From the NCBI GenBank assembly GCA_024305405.1, contig JAKNDB010000110.1, positions 2,170,001-2,234,000 of the forward strand: a stretch of 64,000 nucleotides of DNA, in the 5' to 3' direction. The DNA is from Dirofilaria immitis. Its lineage: Eukaryota > Nematoda > Chromadorea > Rhabditida > Onchocercidae. The notes beneath the pieces were generated by a model. It saw only the letters and a program-made list of their open reading frames with translations, made no database searches and was not told the DNA's origin. The translations under genes were made by a program, and so were the position numbers. Positions 41,277 to 54,266 of the stretch are shown here, in pieces; within the stretch, counting starts at the first letter, position 1; the number at the start of each line of letters is the position of its first letter.

Positions 41277-42798
41277 TCAGCTATTGGTCCCATCAGATAT
41301 TGTCAAAGACATCAAATAATTCCTCAGTTCGCCACTTTCGATAACATCCGGAATTACCCATGTATCACTTCCATCAAGTTGTAAAGGATTATGACAGAGT
41401 GGACACCAGTCCTTTTCCATTGCTTTCCATTGTTCGATACACATCGAACAAAAAGTATGAACACACGGCAATACTATATCTGGTCTACGTTCCATACATA
41501 TTATACATTCACTTGTGCTAAGAGCCCTGTGAATATTTATATAAAAAAGGTGAAAAGTTAACCTTATTTGTATGACTATAATTGATTTAAAACATTACAA
41601 CTTGCCGATAAAAATATATTAGCCGATCTATGATACGACTCCGAAATGATATTAATTAAGCAAACAATGGCAATAGTACCATTGGCAAATCGACAAACAT
41701 TTATAATTTGAATAATTTGACAAACGTAACTGAAAAATGATTTGCTGACCTTGCATTAAGAACGCGTTCTTGAAACAATACTCCATTTGTCTCATCGATA
41801 GCATCTTTCAGCAGATAATATAGTGATTTTTGAAGGCTCAAAACTGTGCAAGCGTGAACACACGGTAGGAATCTGCCGATCTTGCATTGATCTAAATCTA
41901 CTCGTGAATTTCAAGCAGCTTAAGCTGAATATGTTTAACATGCTCATGCTAGATATTAAAAGCAAAATAAGGGAACCGGAAGAAATTATAAGGTTTAGAT
42001 TGCTTCATAGGTACGAAAATTTCAATTTCAATCCATTTTAATTTCAAGAACTTTTTCATAAAAATGATTAGTGAAAATCTATCATGACACGGTAATACAT
42101 CTGCATGCGATAGCATTAAGTGTGCAGTATTTTGGAATCATAAAATTGAAGTGAAACAATACTAGTTTGATTCATTCGATTCTTCATGGTAGGCTTAATG
42201 AATTTATGATGCAATGGATATAGACAACTTCAGATTAATGTGTTGAAACGCAATCCTTTAGCCTACTGCACCAAAATTAAAATTTAATAAATAAAAAGGA
42301 AAAAAAAGTAGCGAGGATGGAGGAAAATAATGAATGATTACTTTTAAAGTGCATATCCTAACAGTCATTTTCCAAAGCAATGTATCAGCACTGCCTTTTT
42401 GATTGCAAACAATAAATGCCTTCCATCTGAGTCAACAAATTTTGCACATCTGAAAATTTTTATGCCAAATATTTTTTCGAAAGAACTCTTTGAAAACTAT
42501 ATTGATCATAAGAAAAATCGATTAGATAATAACATAGATATTAATCTCTTAATGATGATATTCAATTGGAATATTATATTGGAGTGTCTCGGACTTTAAT
42601 TACATTTAAAAAGTTGGATTTAATTGAACGATGACCACAAAATTGTTATAACCGTTTTTTGCATCTCTCAAATCTCAAATGATAAATTAACCTATCATTG
42701 AGCTCACAGATAAGCTCAACAAATTGTTCCCATGTCATCGACAACATCTCAAACGTATTTTGAGATCTTCTCGAAAATGTACTTCCTTTTTGGCCCAT
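41277..42798 (-). CDS. RNF141: RNF141-like RING-finger E3 ligase
   Basis: Four minus-strand exons: 42692-42798, 42342-42449, 41750-41948 and 41277-41526; 221 residues once two frame breaks are allowed for (human RNF141 is 230). The N-terminus starts MGQ, a possible myristoylation site as in RNF141, followed by WEQFVELICELND and WKMTVRICTLK. A C3HC4 RING follows (CIIC, CVHTFCSMC, CPLC) at residues about 144-185, with the conserved W-V downstream. RING proteins of this type act as E3 ubiquitin ligases. Exon 2 needs one extra base near 42400-42411, and exon 3 one near 41898-41903 (in-frame TAG). With them every splice phase fits and the alignment spacing to RNF141 around HLLF...KGSAD is exact. 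TTTTCAG lies four bases before the ATG, suggesting trans-splicing. Confidence 0.88.
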
Positions 42799-44357
42799 TC
42801 TCCTGAAAACAACAGTTTAATTAATACCGTAGGTCAGTTTTTAATTTAACTTATTTTGTAAACAGTTTTGTTGACTGTACACAAAGGTGTTTATCCAAGA
42901 AATAAATACACATATAATCTGTTTACTCAATAACGTCATACGCCATAAACAAAGTCTTAGCAGTAAACATATAAGTAATTGCAAATTTTATATTTTAAAA
43001 CAGATATTTCGAAAAACATCTTTATCATCTTCAAATTTGAGTGAAAACAATTTAAACTATCAACCATTTACGAAATAAGTAATGATTTGGAGGATTATAC
43101 ATTCATCCAATCGCAAATTTCCTTTCTTTTTTTTTTCAAAAATCAAATTACAGAGATTTCCGATGTGCTTGCTCAAGCAAATCGACGAACCAATAAGTAC
43201 ATAAACTTCCGCACATACTCCCTTGAAAAACTAGTCGATCGATCCATGCTAGTTGTGAGAATTTTACGGATACGATGCTTATAGCTTTCGTCTTTTTTTT
43301 GTCTCTCTCTTTTCTCTCTCTTTTCCTGTCAGAATTTTTAAGATATATCTCCGATGACTAACTTTCTCCGGTATTTTATATTATAATGGGTAAGAAGAAA
43401 TCAATTCGAATAAATGTTATCGTGCATTGCAGCTATTCTCTAATTGTTTTTAATATTTCGGTACTTGATGTAATCGTGCTATAGCATTTCTCCTGTTATA
43501 TTTGCTTATTTATTTGGCATTTTAAGAGGCATGTATGATCAATGAATGAAAACGCAGAAAATGTAAGTTAAATGTTAGAAAATAAATATAATATTGAAGA
43601 TATTAAAAAGGTGAATAAAACTGATTCGTTAATTGGACAGAATGTGAAAGTATATTTCACAATGAATTAAATCGTTCAGTTAACATTCGTCATCTCATGA
43701 ATTAAATCATAAATCATTTATGTCCAAATTATTTGCTTTAAAATAAATTCGTTAATGCATATTATTGTTTCATATACTATAGCTAGTAATAAGTAATAAG
43801 AGATACATTATCTGCGTTGTGAATTTTTTTCTATCCTTTGGCAAGAAATTCTATAGTTCGAGATATTAAATCGATGCATCAATGGTGTTAGAGTAAGAAT
43901 TCTGTATAACAACAATAAGAGAGAAAATGAAAATCATAAATAGAAATTGCCGCTCGAATTGAGCACATATTTCCACATATTTCTGCATATATTTACAATC
44001 AGTTTATAAAATGTTACAAATTTATGAAAAAATCGCAGCTACTTAGATGATATGTAACAGCCAATTTAATTTGAAGTTCGACAAAAACCATTATCAATAT
44101 GATGAAAGCGAATCATTATCACAAGTAAAAGACGACGATTCCGGAGTGAAAATAAAGAGAAGATGGATATTGTAAAGTTCGATAGTGTTAGTAATTTATT
44201 CCTTTGTGATCGGGAAAAATTCTACTTATTCCTTTCCTTTATTCGTAGTTGTTTGAGAGGAATATGTAAATATGCACGCTTCAAAAAATTTGTCCAGTAA
44301 TTAAGAATTTGAATTCAAGTTTTTAATAACATTTTCTTTATATTGAATCTTAAAATA
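42799..44357. other. Intergenic between divergent RNF141 and SLC41 genes
   Basis: AT-rich, presumably with both promoters. There is a CT-rich stretch at 43291-43327. No gene or named regulatory site could be supported. Confidence 0.5.
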
Positions 44358-47300
44358 ATGATGTTTAACGTGGAAAATGGAATGCAGGAACTGAATAGTT
44401 TGGGAACAAAATTGGAATTGAATAATATTCCTGTGGCTGCTTCATCCGATGGTTCATCATGGTATAAGCATGAAGTGAGAGAGAGCAAATTAAACAACGA
44501 TGTTGTTGCTAATTCAATTCCAGTGTTTAAAAAGATGGGAGAAATGCTAAATTCGAAGAGCGCTAAAGGCGAGGCAAACATTGCTTTCAGGTTTTTTCTT
44601 TTCCTGAAATATTTGATACTATGCTAACTGCTTAATTTTTAACCTAAATATTGCTCTTTCATTTTATCTAACAGTTGATCAGCAATCTTCTTAGATTTGC
44701 TTTGCATTTAAAAATTTGTTGCTTGCATCGAATAATAAAAGCTGTACGAATATTGTGGATATCTGTTTTGAATCCAGTTTATTTTGTATAATATTTCTAT
44801 GTGGAATGATTTTGGCGATATTCAGTTCTTGATTTTGCTTCAAACTCCTTTAACTATTAACCAAAACAGATTAAAGCAAACTACCAAAAAAATTAATGTG
44901 CTGTGCTAATTTATATGTTGTACAGCTATGTTGTGTTTCAGTAGTGGTGACAGTATACAGGCTGCTTCAGATGAAGATTTTAGTTTTACTCATGCAAGCG
45001 TCCTTGACTCAAACATGTCTTCTGTATCTTCATGTAGTTTGTTTTTACAGGTGTGGGTTGATGACAGTACAACTTTTTATTCTGTTGATTTATTTAAATG
45101 AAAAAGTTTAAACTTTGTTTTAAACTTCCATTTGTTTCATATCTATATTAGATGGTAAGAATATTCCCTTAATCCCATGTTTTTTCCACATTTTCAAAAT
45201 GTTTACCATTTCTGTTCCAGATATTATTCCCATTCATTCCTGCTGGTCTTGGAATGGTTTTTGCTGGATTTGTTCTTGATATTGTACAGCATTGGAATTT
45301 ATTTGTCGAGGTATCTATTCAATTATTTGGCATTCCTGATCTGGATTTATTTGACTTGCATTCCTAAATTTATCATATTGTTTTTTATAGGTACCTGAAA
45401 CATTTATTTTGGTACCTGCATTACTTGGCTTGAAAGGAAACCTTGAAATGACTTTTGCATCCAGATTATCAACACTAGTAAGTTTATTCATCACTCCTTT
45501 CTTCTTGGGAATTTACTTTCCTACTGGTGTGTTCTTTTTTTCACATAGTTATTGACGCTTCTTGCTGCAGCCAAGTTTGCGGTCGTTCTCAGGTATTTTC
45601 TTTCGTTCACCAGCAGTTGATTTCCATGATTGTCATTACTATATATTTAAGCCAAATACGGTACAACATCTGCTTAAATAATTTTGTCAGGCCAATATGG
45701 GACGAATGAATTCACATTTGCATATGGTTATTATTGCTAACTTGGCTCTCATTCAAGTACAAGCAACTGTTGTAGCATTTCTCGCTTCTGGTTTTGCTGT
45801 TATGCTTGCATGGATACCGAAGGGGCAGGTAATTCTGTTAACTTTAGAGCTGATCTCTAAGAGGGTTACTGCTATTGCTAATATCTATCCTATAAAATGA
45901 AAGTGTAGTTGATTAAATTATTAGCAATTTTTATATGCAATACAGAGATTCATAAACAGTAGTTTAGTTAATTTCCTTTATTCGTACTTCACTAAATGTA
46001 TCACTGGTGAACGGATATGAATTTTTTGCGATATTATCTGTACATTCAATCGCAAAATCGAAGCAAGATAAAAATGAATTAGATTCATATATTTTCATCA
46101 AAATCTGAATGAAGATTAAAAAGAATGTTGAAATCAATGTTTAGCTTCACTTTATTTGTGTGCTTTTTTACTGCCAATTTAATAATCATTTTTATTAATT
46201 AAATAGAAAGAAAGCGTATCTACTTTCTTCATTTCAGAAATATTTGATAAGCAAAGTTCATTAAAAGTTTACTTAACAAACAAATGATATGAGATGATGT
46301 GAACATTTTGTTGCTCAAAATCAGTGTAAAACAGATGTTTTATTTTTTTCTTTAATAAACGCAAATTTTCAGATTGATTGGTCTCATGCTTGTTTATTAT
46401 GTGCAAGTAGTCTAACAACGGCATCACTGACATCGTTACTGCTTAGTACGGCGGTGATATGTGTTGTTTTGATTTCACGAAATTTCGCCGTTAATCCTGA
46501 CAACATTGCAACACCAATTGCTGCGTCATTGGGTGATCTTACGACTTTAGGAGCTCTGTCATTATTAGGTAAATCTAAACCTAATTTAGCTAACAGTAAT
46601 TCGCAATAATTTTTGAGGTATGAATAGGATGTGCTTGCTTTTTTCATTTCAGTATGGAAAAATTTAGCATTTTATGCGCAGTTATATCGTGTTTTAATCT
46701 AAATTTAAATTTTGTCAAAATTTTAATTTGATAGTCGTCATGAAATTCTTCTTTACATTTATCTTGGTAGGACTTGGTCCAGGCGATGACACTCAAATGC
46801 TTGACAACTTTATCTAGAGCCTCAAACAGTATCCGTTTGAAGATCAAGAGAAGGTCGAAAGTAGACGAAGCAGCAGTCTTGAGCTAAATATTTATAAACA
46901 ACTCATTTACCCTTGATACAATATTTCCTCAGTACAAAGAAAGAGGAAAGCAGCTTGTGTTATAAAATTTTTACAATTTTATTTACGAAAATAAAAAAGA
47001 GAAAATAACAAAAACGGAGCTTGGCAGATAAAGGATTTAGTTCTTCATCTCTTTTGTGTTACTTTCGCACTACTTCTGCGACTGTTACATGACGTAGTAT
47101 GTCTTCTTCTTTATTTTGTACGAAAATTCTTATGACTTTCATTTCAAAGCGCATATTTTAATTAGTTTTATTGGGAGTCCGATTTGTTACTGATTTTTGT
47201 TATCTAGTTTCACATAAGTTTTGAGTAATGAAGTATTGCAGGCTCAATATTTCTTCAATCGCATCTTAATGAAACTTGGCTTAATGTTGGTGTAATCGTA

Positions 47301-48559
47301 ACATTCATGACGACAACACCTTTCTGGATCTATCTGGCACGAAAGAATGAAGGTACAACTGATGTGCTAGAAAACGGTTGGTCACCCATTATATTCAGTA
47401 TGTTGATAAGTAGTGCCGGTGGTTTCATGCTAGAAAGCACTATCAAACGATTTCCGAAAATTGCGGTTTTTCAACCTGTTATAAACGGTGAGCTATAACA
47501 TTAAAGTTGCTTGAAATTCTTATGTTTATGGTTCTTGTTATTCACTTTTTCTTTCTTGTAGTTTGCGCATATTCAGTACATTTATTCTTTTCTGTGTGAC
47601 TATGAAGTCACCATTTTCAGCTTAGGAGGCTATTTTCTGGAGAGTTTTCCTTTTTCAGGAGTTGGTGGTAATCTTGCAGCTATTCAAGCTAGCCGTCTTG
47701 CTACATTGTATCATCAACGTTGTTCATTTGGAACATTAACAGAGGATTTATCAATGCATTTTAGCCTTAAACGAGCATTTCTTTCTAATGGTTAGTGTCT
47801 TTTTGACTTTATTTTTTCAAATTAATCTCTTTTAACTTTATTTCTTTTTTTTTTTAACTCTTAGATACTATAATATACTTTCTGGCTGCTAAAGGTTTTG
47901 TTATTATTTCGTCCGTTGCAAATTTTTACTGCCTGCTTTGTTAACTCTCATTTCATACAGAAAAATAATTTTTAGATATAGATGCACATTCAGCTCGTGT
48001 GTTGTTGTTGTTTGTGGTTCCTTGCCATATCTTTTTAACTGGGTGATACAGATCTTACATAAAGAGAGTGCTTTACCATCTGGACCACTTTTTACTGGCA
48101 CATATATTTGTGCGGCATTAGTACAGGCAGGTTAAATGATTTTTTGAATGTAAGCTTCGCTTATTTCGCCTTTCTCAGTTAGTGGAATTAATTTCTGTCA
48201 ACGAGTTTACTCCATATTACTAATTTGCGGTAATGGTGATTGGGAAATTTTTTCAAATTATTTTTTTTTATTTAATCCAAGATTGCGTACCTTCATACTG
48301 TATTGAAAAAATGGTTGGGAAAAAACTGAATTTTTCGCTTCAACAAGTTAGAAATTGGAAGTAATTAATGAGTTTTCAGGTTTTATCTTTACTTTACTTG
48401 TGTCAGTTACTCGTTGCTTTTTTATGGTCACTGGAGGTGGATCCAGATTGTGCTGCAATACCATATTTAACAGCCCTTGGTGATTTGTTTGGTACATTTT
48501 TACTATTTTTAATATTTGCTTCTCTTTCTTGGTTCAGTAAAGGTCAGAATTTCCGGTGA
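44358..48559 (+). CDS. SLC41A: SLC41/MgtE-family divalent cation (Mg2+) transporter
   Basis: Ten exons: 44358-44590, 44942-45050, 45221-45310, 45391-45477, 45691-45828, 46373-46568, 47242-47487, 47659-47790, 47976-48126 and 48380-48559; about 520 residues (human SLC41A1 is 513). A hydrophilic N-terminus of some 110 residues precedes about ten membrane segments arranged as two MgtE-like halves. Signature stretches are [20 protein letters not shown], the pseudo-repeat [36 protein letters not shown] and [13 protein letters not shown]. The family moves Mg2+ across the plasma membrane. Exon 9 needs one extra base near 48022-48030; otherwise a TGA at 48044 interrupts the conserved VVPCH-FNWVIQ membrane segment. 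The last intron has a GC donor (CAG/GCAGGTT at 48127). The acidic DE residues of the two GD-type motifs expected for Mg2+ binding are present. Confidence 0.93.
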
Positions 48560-48738
48560 TGAAATAACGGTAATTGCATTTCTCCAAAATAGTGTTATTA
48601 ATTAGAAATGTGAATTCAGATTTTTGAAGTTTATTGTTGCAAATTAAATATAAATTAACTAAAACCTTCAAGTTGTTCTCCATCTGTTGTTCCTTGTTTT
48701 CTGCATATTTCGAGACTTTGATATCTATATATGTATAT

Positions 48739-48777
<39 letters not shown>

Positions 48778-50354
48778 TGCACATATACTTTTTTCAAGAG
48801 GTTTACTCCAGCGAGGTTACTCCGATCGCTGCTACACTTGTGCTCATTTGAACGTGCTTAGTGACGATGATGTCACGTTTTTCCTGTCAGTTTTTTCGCT
48901 AATAAATTAGTTTAATATTGTTTGTTCATAATGTCAGATCATTTTGTTGCTGTACACTTTTTCCGTTTCGCAGATAAAAAGCTTTGCTTGTGATCACTAT
49001 TTCTCAGTTACATACTGAATGAAACTAACAATTATAAAAATTTGGAGCAGTTGTAATTTTCATTGTTTTATTGAAAGTTCATGAATATTAATGGCCCATA
49101 TTTCAAACAAGATTCCAGGTCTTTTTATTTTCCTCGCCCAAATTTCTATAGTCATATCTTGGAGATTTTGACACTAACAGCGAATGTGATGCGACGAAAT
49201 TACAAGTTTGCATTGGAAAATTTGAATAGAATTTTTACGAGAACTGGAGCAAAACGATACTGCTATGCCGATATTGCAGAATGGCAGTATAAAATTAGCC
49301 ATCGCGAAACGGGGCCTTCAAATTAAACTGCGCTATTAAAGGTGATGAAGCGCAATTTCGTGGATTTTGTTTCCATTCAAGAGTTGGATTATGCTGTCAG
49401 AATAGGGTTCATTGTTTACATGAAAGTGTAAAAGGTTATAGATGTCTCGCTGTCATATGTTCGCTTTATATATGTATATTCATTCTGCGTAATCAATATT
49501 GCTCTCAAGGTCGCTGGGGCAATATTGATTATGCAGTTTTAGCGGGTATTTATGAAAATATTACTTTAAATTGCCTATATGACTGTTGACGTTACTTATT
49601 AAATTCTTTAATTCTATAATATTTATATGTTATTGGCAATGATACAATCAAATATTCCAAGACAAATGGTAATGACACAGTGATAATTAATTATAGTCAT
49701 CTAATAAGGTAATATAGTCAAGAAGTTGTACTTTAAAAAAAAGATTAGAATGAATTCTTGTTTTGTAATACCACTGAATAATATTTCTGAGAGATATGAA
49801 CAATTCAGTCTTTTGGTAATGCTTATATGTGGAATTTTTGTATTTTTTTAATTTATTTCTTATTAACGAGATTTATCTTTATCTTTATCAATCCGTCATA
49901 AAGTAAAAACGAAGTACTATTAAATTCAAATTCAGGCCGTAAATTTACCGAAAATATTTAGTTATCAAATGATATTTGTTATCAAATGATAAATAATTCT
50001 TCTTTTTTCATAGTACTCTTTTCAGTAAACATGTAGAAAAATAATTACAATGACGTTTCCGTACTGCTCTCTCTTCATATTAAGGAATTTGTTCTCATTC
50101 CGTTTGCATAGGATATATAATCATAAATCGCTTCCGATCATCGTCACATTTCCTGTCTATTTCTTCTATTATTTTTGTTTTTTATTTTTGAGCATTCTGT
50201 ACATATCACCCTGAACTAAAATAACAAAACAATAGAAAAAAAACCAAATATCAAACTCACATTCATATGATCGTATCTTGCCATCAAAAAAATCTTTTGA
50301 ACATTATGTTTGAATCGTTTGATTTTTATAATAATTTCTACGTACATCTTTCAG
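48560..50354. other. Intergenic SLC41-GCAT spacer with (TA)n and hairpin
   Basis: Contains a (TA)n run at 48744-48775 and an AATAAA at about 48900 that could serve SLC41 polyadenylation. An 81-codon frame at 49081-49326 is unrecognised and probably within a 3' untranslated region. A strong inverted repeat at 49485-49536 is listed separately. No other gene seen. Confidence 0.5.
49485..49536. other. 18-bp stem hairpin with GC-rich loop
   Basis: ctgcgtaatcaatattgc at 49485-49502 is the reverse complement, with one G:T-type mismatch, of gcaatattgattatgcag at 49519-49536. The loop is 16 bases. The structure lies between SLC41 and GCAT, about 0.9 kb after the SLC41 stop. The low sequence complexity of the region does not explain so long a stem. 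It may be a small structured RNA or the inverted ends of a tiny element. Confidence 0.6.
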
Positions 50355-50398
50355 ATATTTCAAAAGTTTAGTTATTTATCGGAAAGGTCACTCAACAA

Positions 50399-53300
50399 AT
50401 GCTTTTGGTCGTGTTGGGTCATTTCAACTTTCATTAAGTTGTAATTATTCTGCAGCTCGTCAACAATTCATTGCTTTGCTGAATAAGGAACTTAAAACCA
50501 TTCAAGTTAGCTGTTTCTATTTTTAGGGCTTCATAATTGTTATCATTCTAAACATTAAACTTCTGGTATAGGCCAGCTATTACCAAGTAATGGTAATAAT
50601 TTATAGGACGCTGGCACTTATAAAAATGAACGGATTATTACTGGTCGTCAAGAAATGGAAATTAAAATTGAGAATTATGAAATGCCGATGATAAATTTTT
50701 GTGCTAACAATTATCTCGGTAAATTATCTTTTTTCTATCAAAAGATTAAATATCATTGTTTAAAAGTGTTTGCTTGTTAAATATATTACCACCAAATAGA
50801 CTAATTTTTCTTCACAAGGAAAGTTTGGGGCATCTTTTTCTGTCTTTTGAAGTCGGATTTTTTCAGGATTAAGTAGTCATCCCGAAGTGATCAAAGCTGG
50901 ACAGGAAGCAATAAATACTGTGGTGCTGGCATGAGTTCTGTGAGATTCATTTGTGGAACACAAGATATTCATCGAACTCTGGAACAAAAGCTTGCCAAAT
51001 TTCATGGCCGCGAGGATACTATCCTGTATGCAGCTTGCTTTGATGCTAACGGCGGACTTTTTGAAGTGCTTACAAGTAAACACTCAAAAAATTAACAAAT
51101 TTAGTAAATTTGAAGAATTAAGCGAATAGTTCTTCTGAAAACCGAAAGTTTTATTCCCACTATGATTTATTTTTTAAGGAATCATTTAGCACTAATATTA
51201 CGGAAACATATATGCTTCAGTATGTAATACTTTGTAGCAAAGACATGCTTATCACAGGTACACTTTCATCAAACTATGATTACCTTATTCTTCTTTAATT
51301 AGATATTTTTGACTAAATATGAAATTTTTAAACATAATGATGCAACTTTGCTTATGTATAAATCACTTGTTTTATCTTAAATGAGATATCTTTGATTAAA
51401 TATGATAGTCTGGCCATTAAATACGACAAGCAGATAAGAATTTTGTTTAGATACTATAGAGAGATTAGTTGTACACTTCATTATTTTAGTTTTAATTCCT
51501 GATTTTTACAATCAATGAGAATTTGTAGACGAAGAAGATGCAGTTATTTCCGATGAGCTCAATCACGCTTCCATTATCGATGGTATTCGACTATGTAAAG
51601 CGAAACGTTATCGTTACAAACACCTCGACTTAAATGATCTGGAAAAGATTCTAAAAGAAACTCAAAGTAAATTATCTACATTTTATGATAGTGGATATTA
51701 TTTCTTTTTTACTCAAGAGAAGAAAGAAATATCATAATTTTAAATTTAAAAACTGCTACAAGATTTGGAAAACGATGTATCATTTTTTATGTTACTCTTT
51801 CCAAGAGTCGAATCTTCAACTGATTTTTGAAATCCAGTTTTCTGTGTAAACCTGAACAATGAATTTTGAAGACAATAGACGACGAGTAATTGCTACCGAT
51901 GGTGTTTTCAGTATGGATGGTGATATAGCGCCATTGAAGGAAATATGTGATCTTGCAGACCGATATAATGCACTCGTTTTCGTTGATGATTGCCATGCAA
52001 CTGGTAAAAATATAATATGTCACCCAAATAGTTTATTAAAAATTGAATTGGCAACAAATTTAAATCATAAATTTGAGGAAAATGCAAATTTTGTTTGGAA
52101 AATGCTATATTGTATCGCTTACTTACTACTGAAACTTCAGATATCACAGTTTACCAATCAAAAATGGAAGTTTTTAAAAGTAGTTAAAAATTGAAAGTTG
52201 CATTTTAGGCTTTTTCGGTCCAACCGGTCGTGGTACGGAAGAATATCTAGGTATTCAAGGACGTGTTGATATAATCAATTCTACGCTCGGAAAAGCTTTA
52301 GGTGGTACAATGGGTGGCTATACTGCAGGACCGAAGCCATTTATCGATCTTTTAAGGCAGCGCTCTCGACCTTATTTGTTCTCGAATTCATTGGCGCCTT
52401 CCATTGTAGGCTGTTCCATCAAGGTACTTAGATTTAACGGTTTTATATGATTGAATTATACTTTGATTCATATGCAAAAAAGCGAAAATTGAATGTCATA
52501 TTCTTTGAAAATTCTTTCACTCACAGATGCACAGCTTATTGCAGTTATGAAATTTCTCATATTTTTTGTTGTTCACTCACTTGAAAATAACAAGCGTTTT
52601 AATCGCTCCGTTGTATTAAATTCATAATATATCAAGGTGAAGAATTTTGACGTCTAATCTCAAATGCCAGACATATACTTTATAAGCAATCGAGTGGAAA
52701 CTAAAATTTTCCATCTGCTTAGGTTCTCGATTTATTGACCGGTTCGTCAAAATTCACAAGTTCATTAAAATCGAATATATCAAATTTTCGTAAATCACTC
52801 ACTGACGCCGGCTTCAAAGTAATGGGTAACTCAGATCATCCGATCTGCCCAGTGTTTCTGGGCGATGCTAGGTATATTTTCCATACTTTTTAATTGTTCA
52901 TGTTATCTGAATTGGTTGGTAATAGTATTTATATCACTCTTTGTTTCTATATGTACTAAAAAAAGAAATAATATAAATTTCATCTCTTAAATTAATAACT
53001 TATAGACTGGCTTCGGTGTTTGCGGATGAAATGCTTAAAGAAGGCATATATGTGATTGGATTTAGTTATCCTGTGGTGCCCAAAGGCAAAGCGAGGATTC
53101 GTGTGCAGGTACTCAAATTTTATTAAAAACTTCTGTTTATATTGGACATAGGGGAGAAAACATGAAGCCATCACTTCCTTCATTTCCCTCCCGCTTTACC
53201 AGTCGCTCGCTTCAAGTAACATAGTATTTTCTTCTGAATTCTTAATGTCAGCTATATGACCTAGGTGGACAGAATCGTGCAGATGTTTTCGATAATTTAA

Positions 53301-53476
53301 AACTTCCTGATTGCGAAATGACCTGGAGAACTCAAAGAAGTTCAGTCCTTATAGGAACTAATTTTTATTCCACTTCAATAAATAAGATGTAGATTTCTGC
53401 CGCTCATACGAAACAACAAATTGACCAGTGCGTCAACGCGTTCAAAACGACCGGGAAGAAACTTGGCGTCGTTTAA
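50399..53476 (+). CDS. GCAT: Glycine C-acetyltransferase (2-amino-3-ketobutyrate CoA ligase)
   Basis: Nine exons: 50399-50505, 50607-50718, 50867-51075, 51529-51666, 51872-52003, 52209-52423, 52723-52871, 53006-53108 and 53393-53476; about 416 residues (human GCAT is 419). A fold-type I PLP enzyme of the alpha-oxoamine synthase family that splits 2-amino-3-ketobutyrate with CoA into glycine and acetyl-CoA in mitochondrial threonine catabolism. Visible motifs: [61 protein letters not shown], and the PLP-lysine site [13 protein letters not shown] fits better than ALAS over the whole length. Two single bases appear to be missing: near 50402-50437, where the ATG frame otherwise stops at 50435, and near 50914-50920 just before [10 protein letters not shown]. 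The chosen ATG follows a TTTCAG acceptor at 50354 and gives a presequence free of acidic residues; the start is less sure than the rest. Confidence 0.93.

Positions 53477-54266
<790 letters not shown>

Noticed and set aside
45571..45592. A 22-base exon in SLC41 between a CTGCAG acceptor and a GTATTT donor
   Set aside because: Not a multiple of three, and family alignment joins RLSTL directly to ANMGRM.
49081..49326. 81-codon frame downstream of SLC41
   Set aside because: No recognisable similarity, no splice partners; likely in the 3' untranslated region.
50399..53476. 5-aminolevulinate synthase (ALAS) as an alternative call for the PLP enzyme
   Set aside because: The whole length, including [27 protein letters not shown] and the C-terminal [15 protein letters not shown], fits GCAT/KBL, and nematodes are known to lack haem synthesis.
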